Shown: piece after piece, positions 34,775-43,852 of the stretch
Numbering within the stretch: the first letter of the stretch is position 1
Layout of the letters: every line of letters starts with the position of its first letter
From: Streptomyces sp. NBC_00510
GTDB taxonomy: Bacteria > Actinomycetota > Actinomycetes > Streptomycetales > Streptomycetaceae
Assembly: GCA_036013505.1 (NCBI GenBank)
Contig: CP107851.1
Location: 3,419,501 to 3,483,500 of the forward strand
Reading direction: 5' to 3'
DNA length: 64,000 bases
Translations under genes and position numbers: made by a program
Notes under the pieces: generated by a model
The model's input: only the letters and a program-made list of their open reading frames with translations
Told to the model about the DNA's origin: nothing
Database searches by the model: none

Positions 34775-35896
34775 GTGCTGTCGCCGAACGATCCGAACGA
34801 TCACGAGATAGAGACCCTCGATGAGTTCGACCGCGTCGCCGCGTCGGGCTCGCTGCGCGGACACCGCGTCCAGTCGGTCGACCTGACGACCCGTACGCCC
34901 GCCCTGATGTCCGCCGACACGACCGAGGCCGTGTTCCTGGGCTGCCCGATGGAGCCGGAGGCGGCCGCCCACGTCCGCGCCGGCGGCGCCATGGTCTTCC
35001 CGCCCGTCCCGGACCTGCCCTTCGATCCGTACCGGGGCTCCCTCTACGGCCCCGACGCGCTGTACGAGGGCCTTGAGGCCGGCGGCTACGAGGCGACGCC
35101 GGACGCCCGCGGCTACCAGTGGTTCCTGCGCACCCGGGGCAGCGGCGACATCTACGCTTCGATGCTCCGCAGCATCCACGACGACGCCGTCTCCGACGCC
35201 TTCGACGAACTCGTCGCGGACGCCCGCGTCGTGGGCGTCATGGGCGGTCACGCCATGGAGCGCGGCACGGAGGCGTACGCGGGCGCCGCCCGCCTCGGCC
35301 GGGCGCTGGCCCGCGAGGGCCTGAGCGTGGCCACGGGCGGCGGGCCCGGCGCCATGGAGGCGGCCAACCTCGGCGCCTACGCAGCGCCCTTCGGCGACGC
35401 GATGCTCGTCGAGGCCCTGGAGACGGTGGCCAAGGTCCCCTCCTTCCGCCCGTCCGTCACGGACTGGGCGCGCACCGCCTTCGACGTGCGCGACCGCTGG
35501 CCCGGCGGCGGCGCCTCCATCGGCGTGCCGACGTGGTTCTACGGCCACGAGCCGCCGAACGCCTTCGCCGCGCACATCGCCAAGTACTTCGCCAACGCCA
35601 CCCGCGAGGACGGCCTGCTGGCCCGCTGCACCGCCGGGGTCGTCTTCCTGCCGGGCGCCGCGGGCACCGTCCAGGAGATCTTCGACAACACCACGCCGAA
35701 CTACTACGAGTCCAACGGCGCCCCCCGCCCCATGGTGCTGGTCGACCGGGACCACTGGACCCGGCGCCTGCCGGCGTGGCCCCTTCTCCAGGCGCTGGCG
35801 GAAGGCCGCTCCATGGAGCAGCGCATCGCGCTCGTCGACTCCGTCGAGGACGCCCCGGAGGCCCTGGCACGCCTGACGCGAGGTCAGGGCCGGTAG
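34775..35896 (+). CDS. LOG-family (lysine decarboxylase-like Rossmann) protein
   Basis: A 373-residue protein with the LOG-family motifs ATGGGPGAMEAANLGAY (GGGxGxM type, near residue 190) and LPGAAGTVQEIF (PGGxGTxxE type, near 295), and VVGVMGGHAMERGTEAY before them. LOG proteins are nucleotide 5'-monophosphate phosphoribohydrolases, some activating cytokinins; the lysine-decarboxylase label is historical. This member is about twice the usual 190-residue length, with a 140-residue N-terminal extension, so its substrate may differ. No ribosome binding site precedes the GTG, but tagggt lies 8 nt upstream at 34762-34767. That suggests a -10 element and a leaderless mRNA. Confidence 0.75.
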   Translation: MLSPNDPNDHEIETLDEFDRVAASGSLRGHRVQSVDLTTRTPALMSADTTEAVFLGCPMEPEAAAHVRAGGAMVFPPVPDLPFDPYRGSLYGPDALYEGLEAGGYEATPDARGYQWFLRTRGSGDIYASMLRSIHDDAVSDAFDELVADARVVGVMGGHAMERGTEAYAGAARLGRALAREGLSVATGGGPGAMEAANLGAYAAPFGDAMLVEALETVAKVPSFRPSVTDWARTAFDVRDRWPGGGASIGVPTWFYGHEPPNAFAAHIAKYFANATREDGLLARCTAGVVFLPGAAGTVQEIFDNTTPNYYESNGAPRPMVLVDRDHWTRRLPAWPLLQALAEGRSMEQRIALVDSVEDAPEALARLTRGQGR

Positions 35897-36282
35897 CGCC
35901 CGCGGGCCTGGAGCCGGCGTCCCGCCGCCCACAGGACGAGTCCGGCCCGAGCGCGAAACCTGGCCCCCTCCGGCGTCTCGTCGGTCTCCTGGACGCGGTC
36001 GCCGAAGACGATGGCGGTACGGCGGCGTGCCGGACGACGCCGCCGCCGATGACGGATCCTGCCGGACGCCTCCGCGAAGGGCCGGCCGTGGGCGTCGCGC
36101 GTGGAGTAGGCCCTCACCGCCGTGACCACGGCGGGCACCGGGCGCGCGGGCGGAGCCGTCTCGGAGGTGCCCACGGTCTCCAGGCCGCGCCGGTACGGGA
36201 CGGCCGGTACGAACACCCCGCCGGGCAGGAGCAGCAGCGCCAAAGCCACCGCCACCGAGATATCGCGTCGTGCGCGCTCCAT
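35884..36282 (-). CDS. Small hypothetical protein with N-terminal membrane/signal segment
   Basis: A 132-residue frame starting MERARRDISVAVALALLLLP, which looks like a signal sequence or membrane anchor. A Pro/Ala-rich linker and a strongly basic tail (RIRHRRRRRPARRRTA) follow. No domain is recognised. The start was placed at the Met directly before the hydrophobic stretch, after a GGGGGG tract. Its 3' end overlaps the convergent LOG gene by 13 bp. The basic low-complexity tail lowers confidence that it is expressed. Confidence 0.45.
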   Translation of the reverse strand: MERARRDISVAVALALLLLPGGVFVPAVPYRRGLETVGTSETAPPARPVPAVVTAVRAYSTRDAHGRPFAEASGRIRHRRRRRPARRRTAIVFGDRVQETDETPEGARFRARAGLVLWAAGRRLQARGRYRP

Positions 36283-36357
36283 GAGCTCGCCCCCCGGGGG
36301 GAGTGCCACCCCCGGGCCGCGGAAGGTCGCGCGGCGGCGGATGGCGGCCGGAGCCCC

Positions 36358-37383
36358 CTACCCGCCCAGGACCACGACCTCGTCCGCCGTGAAGGAGACG
36401 CCGACCGTGTCGCCCTCGGCGGGGGCGTCGCGCAGGGCGCAGCCGGCCTCCAGCGGGGGGCCTTCCTCGGGGCGCAGGAGGAGGGTGACCTGGTCGCCGC
36501 GGAAGGTACGCGCGAGCACGTCGCAGCGCAGCCCGTCGGCGGCCGGGACGAGCCGTACGCCGGCGGGCCGGACGAGCAGCCGCCCGGCGCCCTGCGGGGA
36601 GCCCGGGGGGACGGGGACCTTGCCCCAGGCGGTGTCGGCGGCGTCGCCGGTGACGGTGGCGGCCACCACGTTGTCGAAGCCGAGGAAGCGGGCGACGAAC
36701 TCGGAGGCGGGCCGCTGCCACACCTCCAGCGGGGTGCCGGCCTGCTCGATCCGGCCGTCGCGCATGACGACGACGCGGTCGGCCAGCGCGAAGGCCTCGC
36801 TCTGGTCGTGCGTGACGGCCAGCACCGTGGTGCCCAGCCGCTGGAAGAGCCCGCGCAACTCGACCACCAGGCGCTCTCGCAGGCCCCGGTCGAGCTGGCC
36901 GAGCGGCTCGTCGAGCATGAGCAGCCGCGGCCCGGGTGCCAGGGCCCGGGCCAGGGCGACGCGCTGCTGCTCGCCGCCGGACAGGGACGCGACGGCGCGC
37001 CGCTGCGCGCCGGGCAGACCCACGAGTTCCAGCAACTCCTGGACCGTGCGCTCCCGTTCGGCGCGTCCCGCGCCGCGCATGCGCAGACCGAAGTCGACGT
37101 TCCCGGCGACGTCGCGCTGCGGGAAGAGCTGGTGGTCCTGGAACATCAGGCCCACGCCACGCCGGTGCGCGGGAACCCCCGTTTGGTCGCGGCCGGCCAG
37201 CAGGACGCGCCCGGCGTCCAGCGGCTGCAGCCCGGCGACGACCCGCAGCAGCGTGGACTTCCCGCTGCCGCTGGGCCCGAGCACGCACACCGTCTCGTGC
37301 TCGGCGACCTCCAGGCCGACGGCGTCCAGGGCGGTGTGCCCGCCGAAGCGCACGGTGGCGCCGTCCAGTCGCAGCAGGGTCAT
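36358..37383 (-). CDS. ABC importer ATPase of the thiamine-type uptake system
   Basis: A 341-residue ATPase with Walker A GPSGSGKSTLLR (about residue 37), Q-loop FQDHQLFPQRD, signature SLSGGEQQRVALARALA, Walker B LLMLDEPLGQLD and switch VTHDQSEAFAL. A TOBE-like C-terminal domain (from about residue 240) makes it longer than E. coli ThiQ and more like the FbpC/PotA class. It is third in an operon whose binding protein is preceded by a TPP riboswitch, so thiamine or a phosphate ester is the likely cargo. The ATG overlaps the permease stop as TGATG. Confidence 0.85.
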   Translation of the reverse strand: MTLLRLDGATVRFGGHTALDAVGLEVAEHETVCVLGPSGSGKSTLLRVVAGLQPLDAGRVLLAGRDQTGVPAHRRGVGLMFQDHQLFPQRDVAGNVDFGLRMRGAGRAERERTVQELLELVGLPGAQRRAVASLSGGEQQRVALARALAPGPRLLMLDEPLGQLDRGLRERLVVELRGLFQRLGTTVLAVTHDQSEAFALADRVVVMRDGRIEQAGTPLEVWQRPASEFVARFLGFDNVVAATVTGDAADTAWGKVPVPPGSPQGAGRLLVRPAGVRLVPAADGLRCDVLARTFRGDQVTLLLRPEEGPPLEAGCALRDAPAEGDTVGVSFTADEVVVLGG

Positions 37384-39101
37384 CAGAACTCCCCTGACCT
37401 GTCGATGCGGATACGTTCCAGCGCCAGCAGCGCCCCCGCGCACACCAGCATCAGCACGGTGCTGAGCGCCATCGCCTGGCCGTAGTTGAGCTCTCCGGCC
37501 CGCCCGAGGAAGCGGGCGACCGCGACCGGGAGGGTGGGGTTGTCGGGACGGGCGATGAAGACGGTGGCGCCGAACTCGCCCAGGGACACGGCGAAGGCGA
37601 AGCCGGCCGCCACCAGCAGCGCCCGCCGCACCAGCGGAAGGTCGACCTCGCGCCACACCCGCAGCGGGGAGGCGCCGAGCACCGCCGCCGCCTCGCGCAG
37701 CCGGTCGTCCACGGCACGCAGCACCGGCAGCATGGTGCGCACCACGAAGGGCACGCCGACCAGCGCCTGCGCGAGCGGCACGAGGATCCACGAGGAGCGC
37801 AGGTCCAGCGGCGGCTCGTCGAGGGTGATGAGGAAGCCGAAGCCGATGGTCACCGCCGAGGTCCCGAGCGGCAGCATGAGCAGGGCGTCGAAGCCCCGCA
37901 CGAGGCGCCCGGCCCGCCGGGTGAGGGCGGCCGCGGCCAGCCCGCCGACGACCAGGGCGATCGCGGTGGCGGCGGCCGCGTACTGCAGCGAGTTCCAGAC
38001 CGCGGCGACGGGCGCCACCAGGAAGGTCCCGCCGCTGCCGGCCACCGAGCCCAGCGCCCGGTAGTAGCCGAGGCCGTAGCCGTCCGGCCCGTGCAGCGAG
38101 CGCTCGGCCAGCACACCCAGCGGCAGCAGGATCAGCAGCGCTGCCACGCCGAGCGCGCCCGTGAGCAGCCCCCACTCACCGGCACCGCGCGGCCGGCGCG
38201 CGGTGCGGGCCGGGTCCACCAGCCGCAGCGCGCTCTCCCTGCGCCGTACGGTCCCGGCGTGCACGGCGAGGATCGCCGCGACGGCGGCGAACTGGACGAT
38301 CGTCAGCACGGCCGCCGTCGGCAGGTCCAGCAACTGCGCGGTCTCGCGGTAGATCTCCACCTCCAGGGTGGAGAAGGTGGGACCGCCGAGGATCTGGATC
38401 ACGCCGAAGGAGGTGAAGGTGAAGAGGAAGACCATCAGCGCGGCCGCGGCGACAGCGGGGGCGAGGGCGGGCAGCGTCACCCTGCGCCAGGCCGCGAGGC
38501 GTCCCGCGCCGAGGACCCGCGCGGCCTCCTCCTGCCGGGGGTCCAGCTGTGCCCACAGCCCGCCCACGGTCCGTACGACCACGGCGTAGTTGAAGAAGAC
38601 GTGCGCGAGGAGGATCGCCCAGACCGTGGTGTCCAGGCGCACGCCCCACAGTTCGTCGAGCAGCCCGCCGCGCCCCAGCAGCGCGAGGAAGGCCGAGCCG
38701 ACGACCACTGTCGGCAGCACGAAGGGCACGGTCACCACCGCGCGCAGCACCTGCTTGCCGGGGAAGTCGAAGCGGGCGAAGACGTACGCGCCGGGCAGCG
38801 CGATCGCCAGGGTGAGCGCGGTGGAGGCGGCCGCCTGCCAGCAGGTGAACCACAACATGTGCGCGATGTCGGGCTCGCCCAGCACCTCCGCGAACCGGCC
38901 GAACCGCCACCGTCCGCCCTCGCGGAGCCCGCGGGCGACGATGGCGGCGACCGGGTAGCCGAAGAACAGCCCGAAGAACGCGACCGGCACGGCCATCAGG
39001 CCCAGCCGTACGGCGAGCGGCCGGACGGCCTCCGACCCGGTGCGCGTCCCCTCGGCGGTCTTCGTTACTTCAGCACGAGCGAGGACCACGACTTGACCCA
39101 C
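37383..39101 (-). CDS. Two-domain ABC importer permease (ThiP-like)
   Basis: A 572-residue fused permease with about twelve hydrophobic helices. It has two EAA loops, EEAARVLGAGRLAAWRRVTL in the first half and REAAAVLGASPLRVWREVDL in the second. One chain thus supplies both pore halves, as in ThiP and FbpB. The start is uncertain: GTG at 39101 overlaps the binding-protein gene by 37 bp, and GTG at 39089 is an alternative. Either way translation is coupled to the upstream gene. The ATPase follows with a TGATG overlap. Substrate is inferred from the riboswitch upstream of the operon. Confidence 0.85.
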   Translation of the reverse strand: MGQVVVLARAEVTKTAEGTRTGSEAVRPLAVRLGLMAVPVAFFGLFFGYPVAAIVARGLREGGRWRFGRFAEVLGEPDIAHMLWFTCWQAAASTALTLAIALPGAYVFARFDFPGKQVLRAVVTVPFVLPTVVVGSAFLALLGRGGLLDELWGVRLDTTVWAILLAHVFFNYAVVVRTVGGLWAQLDPRQEEAARVLGAGRLAAWRRVTLPALAPAVAAAALMVFLFTFTSFGVIQILGGPTFSTLEVEIYRETAQLLDLPTAAVLTIVQFAAVAAILAVHAGTVRRRESALRLVDPARTARRPRGAGEWGLLTGALGVAALLILLPLGVLAERSLHGPDGYGLGYYRALGSVAGSGGTFLVAPVAAVWNSLQYAAAATAIALVVGGLAAAALTRRAGRLVRGFDALLMLPLGTSAVTIGFGFLITLDEPPLDLRSSWILVPLAQALVGVPFVVRTMLPVLRAVDDRLREAAAVLGASPLRVWREVDLPLVRRALLVAAGFAFAVSLGEFGATVFIARPDNPTLPVAVARFLGRAGELNYGQAMALSTVLMLVCAGALLALERIRIDRSGEF

Positions 39102-40156
39102 TGCTCCCGGTTCCCGGCGATCTTCTCCGGCGCGACGGTGGCCGGTTCGCTGATGACCGGCGCGTACTTGGTGAAGACCTCGGGCAGCTTCGCGTCGCTG
39201 CGGGCGGGGTTGACGAACATGTTGAGCGGCATGTCCTCCTGGAAGGCGCGGCTCAGCAGGAAGTCGACGAGCGCCCTGCCGCCCTCGGTGTTCTTCGCGC
39301 CCTTCAGCAGGCCGGCGAACTCCACCTGCCGGAAGCAGGTGCCGGTCGCGACACCGGTCGGCCCCTGCTCGGGCTGCGTCTTCAGACCGAGCACCTCGGC
39401 GGGCGGGCTGGAGGCGTACGAGACGACCAGCGGCTTGTCGCCCTTGCCGCCGCCGGCGCCGGAGAAGGTGTCGTAGTACGCCTGCTCCCAGCCGTCGACG
39501 ACCTGGACGCCGTTGGCCTTGAGCTTCTTCCAGTAGTCCTCCCAGCCCCCGTCGCCGTACGTCGCGGTGGTGGCGAGGAGGAAGGCGAGACCCGGGGAGG
39601 AGGTGGCGGCGTTCTCGGTGACCAGCAGGTCCTTGTACTCGGGCTTGACGAGGTCGTCGAAGCTCTCCGGCACGGGGAGCTTGTGCTCGGTGAAGTACTT
39701 CCGGTCGTAGTTGACGCAGACGTCGCCGAAGTCGATCGGGGTGACGCGGTGCTCCGCGGCGTCCAACTGCAGCGCGGCGGGCACCTTGTCGAGGCCCTTG
39801 GCCTCGTACGGCTCGAACAGGTCGTTGTCCAGGGCCCGGGACAGCAGGGTGTTGTCGACGCCGAAGAAGACGTCGCCCTGCGGGTTGCCCTTGGACAGCA
39901 CGGCCTGGTTGACCGCGGCACCGGCGTCGCCGCCACGCAGCACCTTGACGGTGTAGCCGGTCTGCTCGGTGAACGCCTTCAGCACGTCCTTCGACGCGGC
40001 GAAGGAGTCGTGGCTGACGAGGGTGACGGTCTTGGAGGCGGTGCCGCCCTTCCCCTTGGCGGTGTCCCCGCCGTCGCTGCCGCAGGCGGCGAGCGCGGTC
40101 GCGCCGAGCGCGACGACGAGGACGGTGCCGGCCGCACGCCGACGGATGGTGCTCAT
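39065..40156 (-). CDS. thiB: Thiamine-type ABC transporter substrate-binding lipoprotein
   Basis: A 363-residue periplasmic-type binding protein with a signal peptide ending in the lipobox LAACG (about residues 21-25), so lipid-anchored outside the membrane. The mature part has TLVSHDSFAASKDVLKAFTE, GDVFFGVDNTLLSRALDNDL, DFGDVCVNYDR and PLVVSYASSPPAEVL. This pattern fits the thiamine-binding TbpA/ThiB family. The ATG is 4 bp below a well-formed TPP riboswitch, strongly supporting thiamine, TPP or a precursor as ligand. It is the first gene of the operon with the fused permease and ATPase. Confidence 0.88.
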   Translation of the reverse strand: MSTIRRRAAGTVLVVALGATALAACGSDGGDTAKGKGGTASKTVTLVSHDSFAASKDVLKAFTEQTGYTVKVLRGGDAGAAVNQAVLSKGNPQGDVFFGVDNTLLSRALDNDLFEPYEAKGLDKVPAALQLDAAEHRVTPIDFGDVCVNYDRKYFTEHKLPVPESFDDLVKPEYKDLLVTENAATSSPGLAFLLATTATYGDGGWEDYWKKLKANGVQVVDGWEQAYYDTFSGAGGGKGDKPLVVSYASSPPAEVLGLKTQPEQGPTGVATGTCFRQVEFAGLLKGAKNTEGGRALVDFLLSRAFQEDMPLNMFVNPARSDAKLPEVFTKYAPVISEPATVAPEKIAGNREQWVKSWSSLVLK

Positions 40157-40159
40157 GTG

Positions 40160-40248
40160 GTGACTCCCTACGCCGGTATGACCCGGATCAGGTCCGAGGG
40201 TCTGCGGCCGTGCCGCACTCTCAGCGCTTTCCGCGCTCCCCTGTCGGA
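40160..40248 (-). ncRNA. TPP (THI-element) riboswitch
   Basis: Read on the minus strand, the 5' region contains the conserved GCTGAGAGT. It is followed by ACCCTCGGACCTGATC and CGGGTCATACCGGCGTAGGG, the two signature parts of thiamine pyrophosphate riboswitches. The element ends only a few bases before the thiB ATG. Control is therefore probably at translation initiation, with TPP hiding the ribosome binding site. Confidence 0.93.
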
Positions 40249-40302
40249 TGTTCTTTTGTGTGCTGTGCGTGGCGTCGCGGCAGACGGCCGCAAACGACCG
40301 TC

Positions 40303-40331
40303 ACCCTAGCAAGCGCGGATCAGCGCTCGGA
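40303..40331 (-). promoter_or_regulatory. Possible promoter of the riboswitch-controlled operon
   Basis: On the minus strand a TAGGGT hexamer (40303-40308) fits a streptomycete -10 element. TTCCGA lies 18 nt upstream within the end of rlmN as a weak -35. The transcript would start about 50 nt before the riboswitch. Confidence 0.35.
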
Positions 40332-41426
40332 AGCCGCCAGCTGCCCGCAGGCGCCGTCGATCTCCTGCCCCCGGGTGTCCCGGACGGTCACCGGCACGCC
40401 GTGCGCCTCCAGCGCCGCGACGAACGCCCGCTCGTCCTCGGGCCGCGAGGCCGTCCACTTCGAGCCGGGGGTCGGGTTCAGCGGGATCAGGTTGACGTGC
40501 ACGCGGCGGCGCTTGAGCAGCCGGCCCAGCAGGTCCGCCCGCCACGCCTGGTCGTTGATGTCCCGGATCAGCGCGTACTCGATCGAGACCCGGCGCCCGG
40601 ACACGTCCGCGTAGTGCCACGCGGCGTCCAGCACCTCGCGCACCTTCCAGCGGGTGTTCACCGGCACCAGGGTGTCGCGCAGCTCGTCGTCGGGCGCGTG
40701 CAGCGACACCGCGAGCCGGCACTTGAAGCCCTCGTCGGCGAAGCGCAGCATCGCCGGGACCAGGCCCACCGTCGACACGGTGATGCCCCGCTGGGACAGC
40801 CCCAGCCCGTCCGGCTCCGGATCGGTCAGCCGGCGGATGGCGCCGACGACACGCTTGTAGTTCGCGAGCGGCTCGCCCATGCCCATGAACACGATGTTCG
40901 ACAGCCGCGCCGAACCGCCCGGGATCTCCCCGTCCCGCAGCGAGCGCATGCCCGCCACGATCTGGTGCACGATCTCCCCGGTCGACAGGTTCCGGTCCAG
41001 CCCGGCCTGGCCGGTGGCGCAGAACGGGCAGTTCATGCCGCAGCCCGCCTGCGAGCTGATGCACATCGTCACCCGGTCCGGGTAGCGCATCAGCACCGAC
41101 TCGACCAGGGTGCCGTCGAACAGTCGCCACAGCGTCTTGCGCGTGGTGTCGTTGTCCGTGCTGCTGTGCCGCACCACCGACATCAGGTCCGGCAGCAGCC
41201 CCTCCGCCAGCTTCCCCCGCGCCGCCGCCGGGATGTCCGTCCACGCGGCGGGGTCATCGGCGTAGCGCGCGAAGTAGTGCTGCGACAGCTGCTTGGCGCG
41301 GAACGGCTTCTCCCCCAGCTCCGCGACCGCCTCCCGGCGCTCCTCGGGCGAAAGATCGGCAAGGTGCCGCGGCGGCTTCTTGACTCCGCGCGGCGCGACG
41401 AATGTGAGTTCTCCGGGTGCAGGCAT
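40320..41426 (-). CDS. rlmN: Dual-specificity 23S rRNA / tRNA adenine C2-methyltransferase
   Basis: A 368-residue radical-SAM methyltransferase that modifies A2503 of 23S rRNA and A37 of some tRNAs. The iron-sulfur CxxxCxxC motif is CGMNCPFC (about residues 129-136), followed by [14 protein letters not shown]. The conserved C-terminal Cys that receives the methyl group lies in GACGQL near residue 360. Protein length is normal. Codons 1-7 and the 19 bp upstream coincide with an integrase attachment site, so the coding sequence is intact but everything upstream of 41446 is now element DNA. The ribosome binding site, if any, is the weak GGATG inside the site. Confidence 0.95.
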   Translation of the reverse strand: MPAPGELTFVAPRGVKKPPRHLADLSPEERREAVAELGEKPFRAKQLSQHYFARYADDPAAWTDIPAAARGKLAEGLLPDLMSVVRHSSTDNDTTRKTLWRLFDGTLVESVLMRYPDRVTMCISSQAGCGMNCPFCATGQAGLDRNLSTGEIVHQIVAGMRSLRDGEIPGGSARLSNIVFMGMGEPLANYKRVVGAIRRLTDPEPDGLGLSQRGITVSTVGLVPAMLRFADEGFKCRLAVSLHAPDDELRDTLVPVNTRWKVREVLDAAWHYADVSGRRVSIEYALIRDINDQAWRADLLGRLLKRRRVHVNLIPLNPTPGSKWTASRPEDERAFVAALEAHGVPVTVRDTRGQEIDGACGQLAASER

Positions 41427-41445
41427 GGTTCATCCAGTGTCGCAG
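41406..41445. repeat. Attachment site copy 1, overlapping the 5' end of rlmN
   Basis: This 40-bp sequence matches 46746-46785 with a single mismatch (41436 a versus 46776 g), including 30 identical consecutive bases at 41406-41435. It spans rlmN codons 1-7 and 19 bp upstream. With an integrase gene next to the other copy, the pair is best read as attL/attR of an integrated element. Confidence 0.85.
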
Positions 41446-41751
41446 ATCGTTTGGGGCCGCCCAGGTCAGATGGGTGAGGCTCCCGTCACCCTCAGGTGTC
41501 CCCTGTCAACGCTGGTCAACCTTTCACGGCCCACAGACGGCCCAGGATCCAGGCCATCCGCCGCGCGGCGCCTTCTGATCCGTTGCTCGCTAGGCGTGTC
41601 ACCTGGACGCCGCGCCGCTACGGGTGAGCGGTCGGGACGTTGCCCGAAAAAACGTGCGTGAGTCGGGGACAACCCTGCCCCTGACTCACGAGTCACACAG
41701 GCGTCTGACTTTGCACGTGGTCCGCCTTGGTCCGAAAGGGGCCCTTACTCT
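41446..41751. other. Non-coding element DNA between attachment site and FN3 gene
   Basis: No gene is seen. It contains a 19-bp motif repeated near the integrase end (listed separately) and a gc-rich segment at 41560-41640. A hairpin lies at 41658-41689 (gtgagtc and gggg pairing with cccc and gactcac, one bulge). The promoter and ribosome binding site (AAAGGGG at 41735-41741) of the FN3 gene follow. Transcripts for rlmN must now start here or in the element. Confidence 0.55.
41526..41544. repeat. Putative integrase arm-type site, left copy
   Basis: The 19-bp acggcccacagacggccca matches 46657-46675 with one mismatch and in the same orientation. Each copy itself contains two acggccca-like half-repeats. 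The two copies lie about 70-120 bp inside the two attachment sites, as expected for integrase arm or excisionase binding sites. Confidence 0.5.
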
Positions 41752-43797
41752 GTGATGACTCGTACCCGGCTGTCCACGCTGGCCGCGACGGCCGCGCTCG
41801 CCACCACCGGCGGCCTGATCACCGCCGCCCCCGCCTCCGCGGCGGTCACCTGCACCTCTCCCGTCTGGAGGGCGCAGTACTTCGGCAACTCCACCTTCAG
41901 CGGCACGCCGAAGCTCACCGCCTGCGACACCGTCATCAGCGAGAACTACGGGTACGGCGACCCGGCCGGCGTCACGCTGCCCAAGGACAACTTCTCCGTC
42001 CGTTGGTCCCTCAACCGTGACTTCGGCTCCGGCGGCCCCTTCCGGCTCTCCGCCGCCACGCAGGACGGCATGCGCGTCTACGTCGACGGTGTGCGGAAGA
42101 TCGACCTGTGGAAGAACGTCTCCACCACCGCCCGCAAGACCGTCGACCTGACCATCCCGGCCGGCAAGCACACGATCCGCGTGGACTACGTCGCATGGAC
42201 CGGCGTCGCCAACGCCGCCTTCACGTACGCCCCGCGCACCGAGGCCGCCGTCGACACGGTCAAGCCGCTCGCCCCGACCGGCCTCACCGCCGCGTACGAC
42301 TGGACGACGGCCAAGACCACCCTGCGCTGGACCGCCAACAAGGAGATGGACCTCGCCGGGTACCGCGTGTACCGCCGGCTGAGCGCCACCAGCTGGGCCA
42401 AGGTCAGCGGGACGTCCCTGCTGACCACCCGGTCCTTCGTCGACGCCCCGCCCGCCACCGGCCAGACCTTCCTGTACGAGGTCCGCGCCGTCGACAAGGC
42501 CGGCCGCGAGTCCATCGGCAGCCCGGACGTGACGGCGTCGACCGTAGACCGCACCGGGCCGGCCGCCCCCACAGGGCTCACGGTCGCCACCGGCGACGGG
42601 TGGTGGGACACCCTGAACTGGCAGGGAGTCGCCGACACGGTGAAGTACGAGGTGTACGCCTCGTCCGCGGCTGCCGGACCGTTCGAGCTGCGCGGCACGA
42701 CGACCACGACGTCGTACCGGACCAGCGGCGCCGTGAACACGAACACGTACTACCAGGTCCGGGCCCTCGACGCAGCCGGCAACCCGGGGGCGTACGCGAC
42801 GGTCACCAGCGACGGCGTCGACCGGATGCCACCGAAGTCCCCGACCGGCGTCACCGCCGGCGCCCGTCCCGGCTACACCAACGTGCACTGGAGCCAGCCC
42901 GACGGTTTCTTCGAGGACTGGGACAACGGCGGGCACTACCGCGTGTACCGCTCGCCCGGCAAGACGTTCGACCCGACCGCGCGCACCCAGGTGACCTGCG
43001 TCGCGGAGGAGAGCCACGAGGCGAGCAACGGCGGCAACTGCTACGACGTGGACATGCCCGCGAACACGTACGTGACGTACGCCGTCACGGCGGTGGACCC
43101 GTACGGCAACGAGTCGGCGTACTCCGCGCCGGTCGTCGTCCGCACCGGCGACACCGTGGCGCCCGGCCCAGTCACCGGCGTGAAGGTCACCCCGCGCAAC
43201 GACGGCATGCTGGTGAGCTGGGCCGCCTCGCCCGAGGACGACATCGACGAGTACGTGGTGTGGAAGGGCGTCCGGCAGGCCGACGGCACGGTCAAGTGGC
43301 TCGGCCCCGACACCTGCTCGGAGGGCACGAGCAACTGGCTCGCGATCCTCTGCGGCAACCTGCCGGACGGCGAGACGCACGTGTACGCGGTGATGGCCAA
43401 GGACCACTGGGGCAACACGCTGCACCCGAGCGACCCGAAGGTCACCGTGGTCGAGGCCACCGAGCTCGATGTCCGGCCGTCCGTGACCGTCACCCGGGAC
43501 TGGAGCCTCGGCAGTCTGGGCCACAACCGGACGGCCACTCGTCCGTCCGTCGACTGGCAGTGCACCGACACGGCCCGCTGCGCCACGGTCACCGGCTACC
43601 GCGTGAGCCGGTGGAACCCGGCGACCAAGGCGTACGAGCCCCAGCACGACGGACTGCTCCCGGCGGACGCCCGGACGTGGGAGGATGCCACGGCGACGAA
43701 GGGGAACACGTACTTCTACACGCTGGAGGCCGTGACGGCCGACGGTGCCGTGGTGGGGACGTACCCCTGGTACACCGTCTTCCAGGACCGCGTCTGA
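41752..43797 (+). CDS. Secreted PA14 / fibronectin type III protein (element cargo)
   Basis: A 681-residue exported protein. It has an N-terminal signal peptide ending APASA-A (about residue 31) and a PA14-like module (WRAQYFGNSTFSGTPKLTA to TIRVDYVAWTGVANAAFTYA, about residues 35-165). At least four fibronectin type III repeats follow, opening near PLAPTGLTAAYDW, AAPTGLTVATGDG, PKSPTGVTAGARPG and PGPVTGVKVTPRND, then a diverged C-terminal module. There is no catalytic domain and no cell-wall anchor, so binding of polysaccharide or surface proteins is the likely job. GTG at 41752 suits AAAGGGG spacing; ATG at 41755 is equally possible. A strong hairpin follows. It lies inside the attachment sites, so it is cargo. 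Confidence 0.82.
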   Translation: MMTRTRLSTLAATAALATTGGLITAAPASAAVTCTSPVWRAQYFGNSTFSGTPKLTACDTVISENYGYGDPAGVTLPKDNFSVRWSLNRDFGSGGPFRLSAATQDGMRVYVDGVRKIDLWKNVSTTARKTVDLTIPAGKHTIRVDYVAWTGVANAAFTYAPRTEAAVDTVKPLAPTGLTAAYDWTTAKTTLRWTANKEMDLAGYRVYRRLSATSWAKVSGTSLLTTRSFVDAPPATGQTFLYEVRAVDKAGRESIGSPDVTASTVDRTGPAAPTGLTVATGDGWWDTLNWQGVADTVKYEVYASSAAAGPFELRGTTTTTSYRTSGAVNTNTYYQVRALDAAGNPGAYATVTSDGVDRMPPKSPTGVTAGARPGYTNVHWSQPDGFFEDWDNGGHYRVYRSPGKTFDPTARTQVTCVAEESHEASNGGNCYDVDMPANTYVTYAVTAVDPYGNESAYSAPVVVRTGDTVAPGPVTGVKVTPRNDGMLVSWAASPEDDIDEYVVWKGVRQADGTVKWLGPDTCSEGTSNWLAILCGNLPDGETHVYAVMAKDHWGNTLHPSDPKVTVVEATELDVRPSVTVTRDWSLGSLGHNRTATRPSVDWQCTDTARCATVTGYRVSRWNPATKAYEPQHDGLLPADARTWEDATATKGNTYFYTLEAVTADGAVVGTYPWYTVFQDRV

Positions 43798-43806
43798 GGG
43801 ACCTGG

Positions 43807-43852
43807 GGGCCTGTCGTCCGGATCTTGCCGGGCTCATCCGGACGACAGGCCC
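43807..43852 (+). terminator. Strong terminator hairpin after the FN3 gene
   Basis: Perfect 16-bp stem gggcctgtcgtccgga (43807-43822) pairing with 43837-43852 around a 14-nt loop, 10 bp after the stop codon. Confidence 0.85.
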
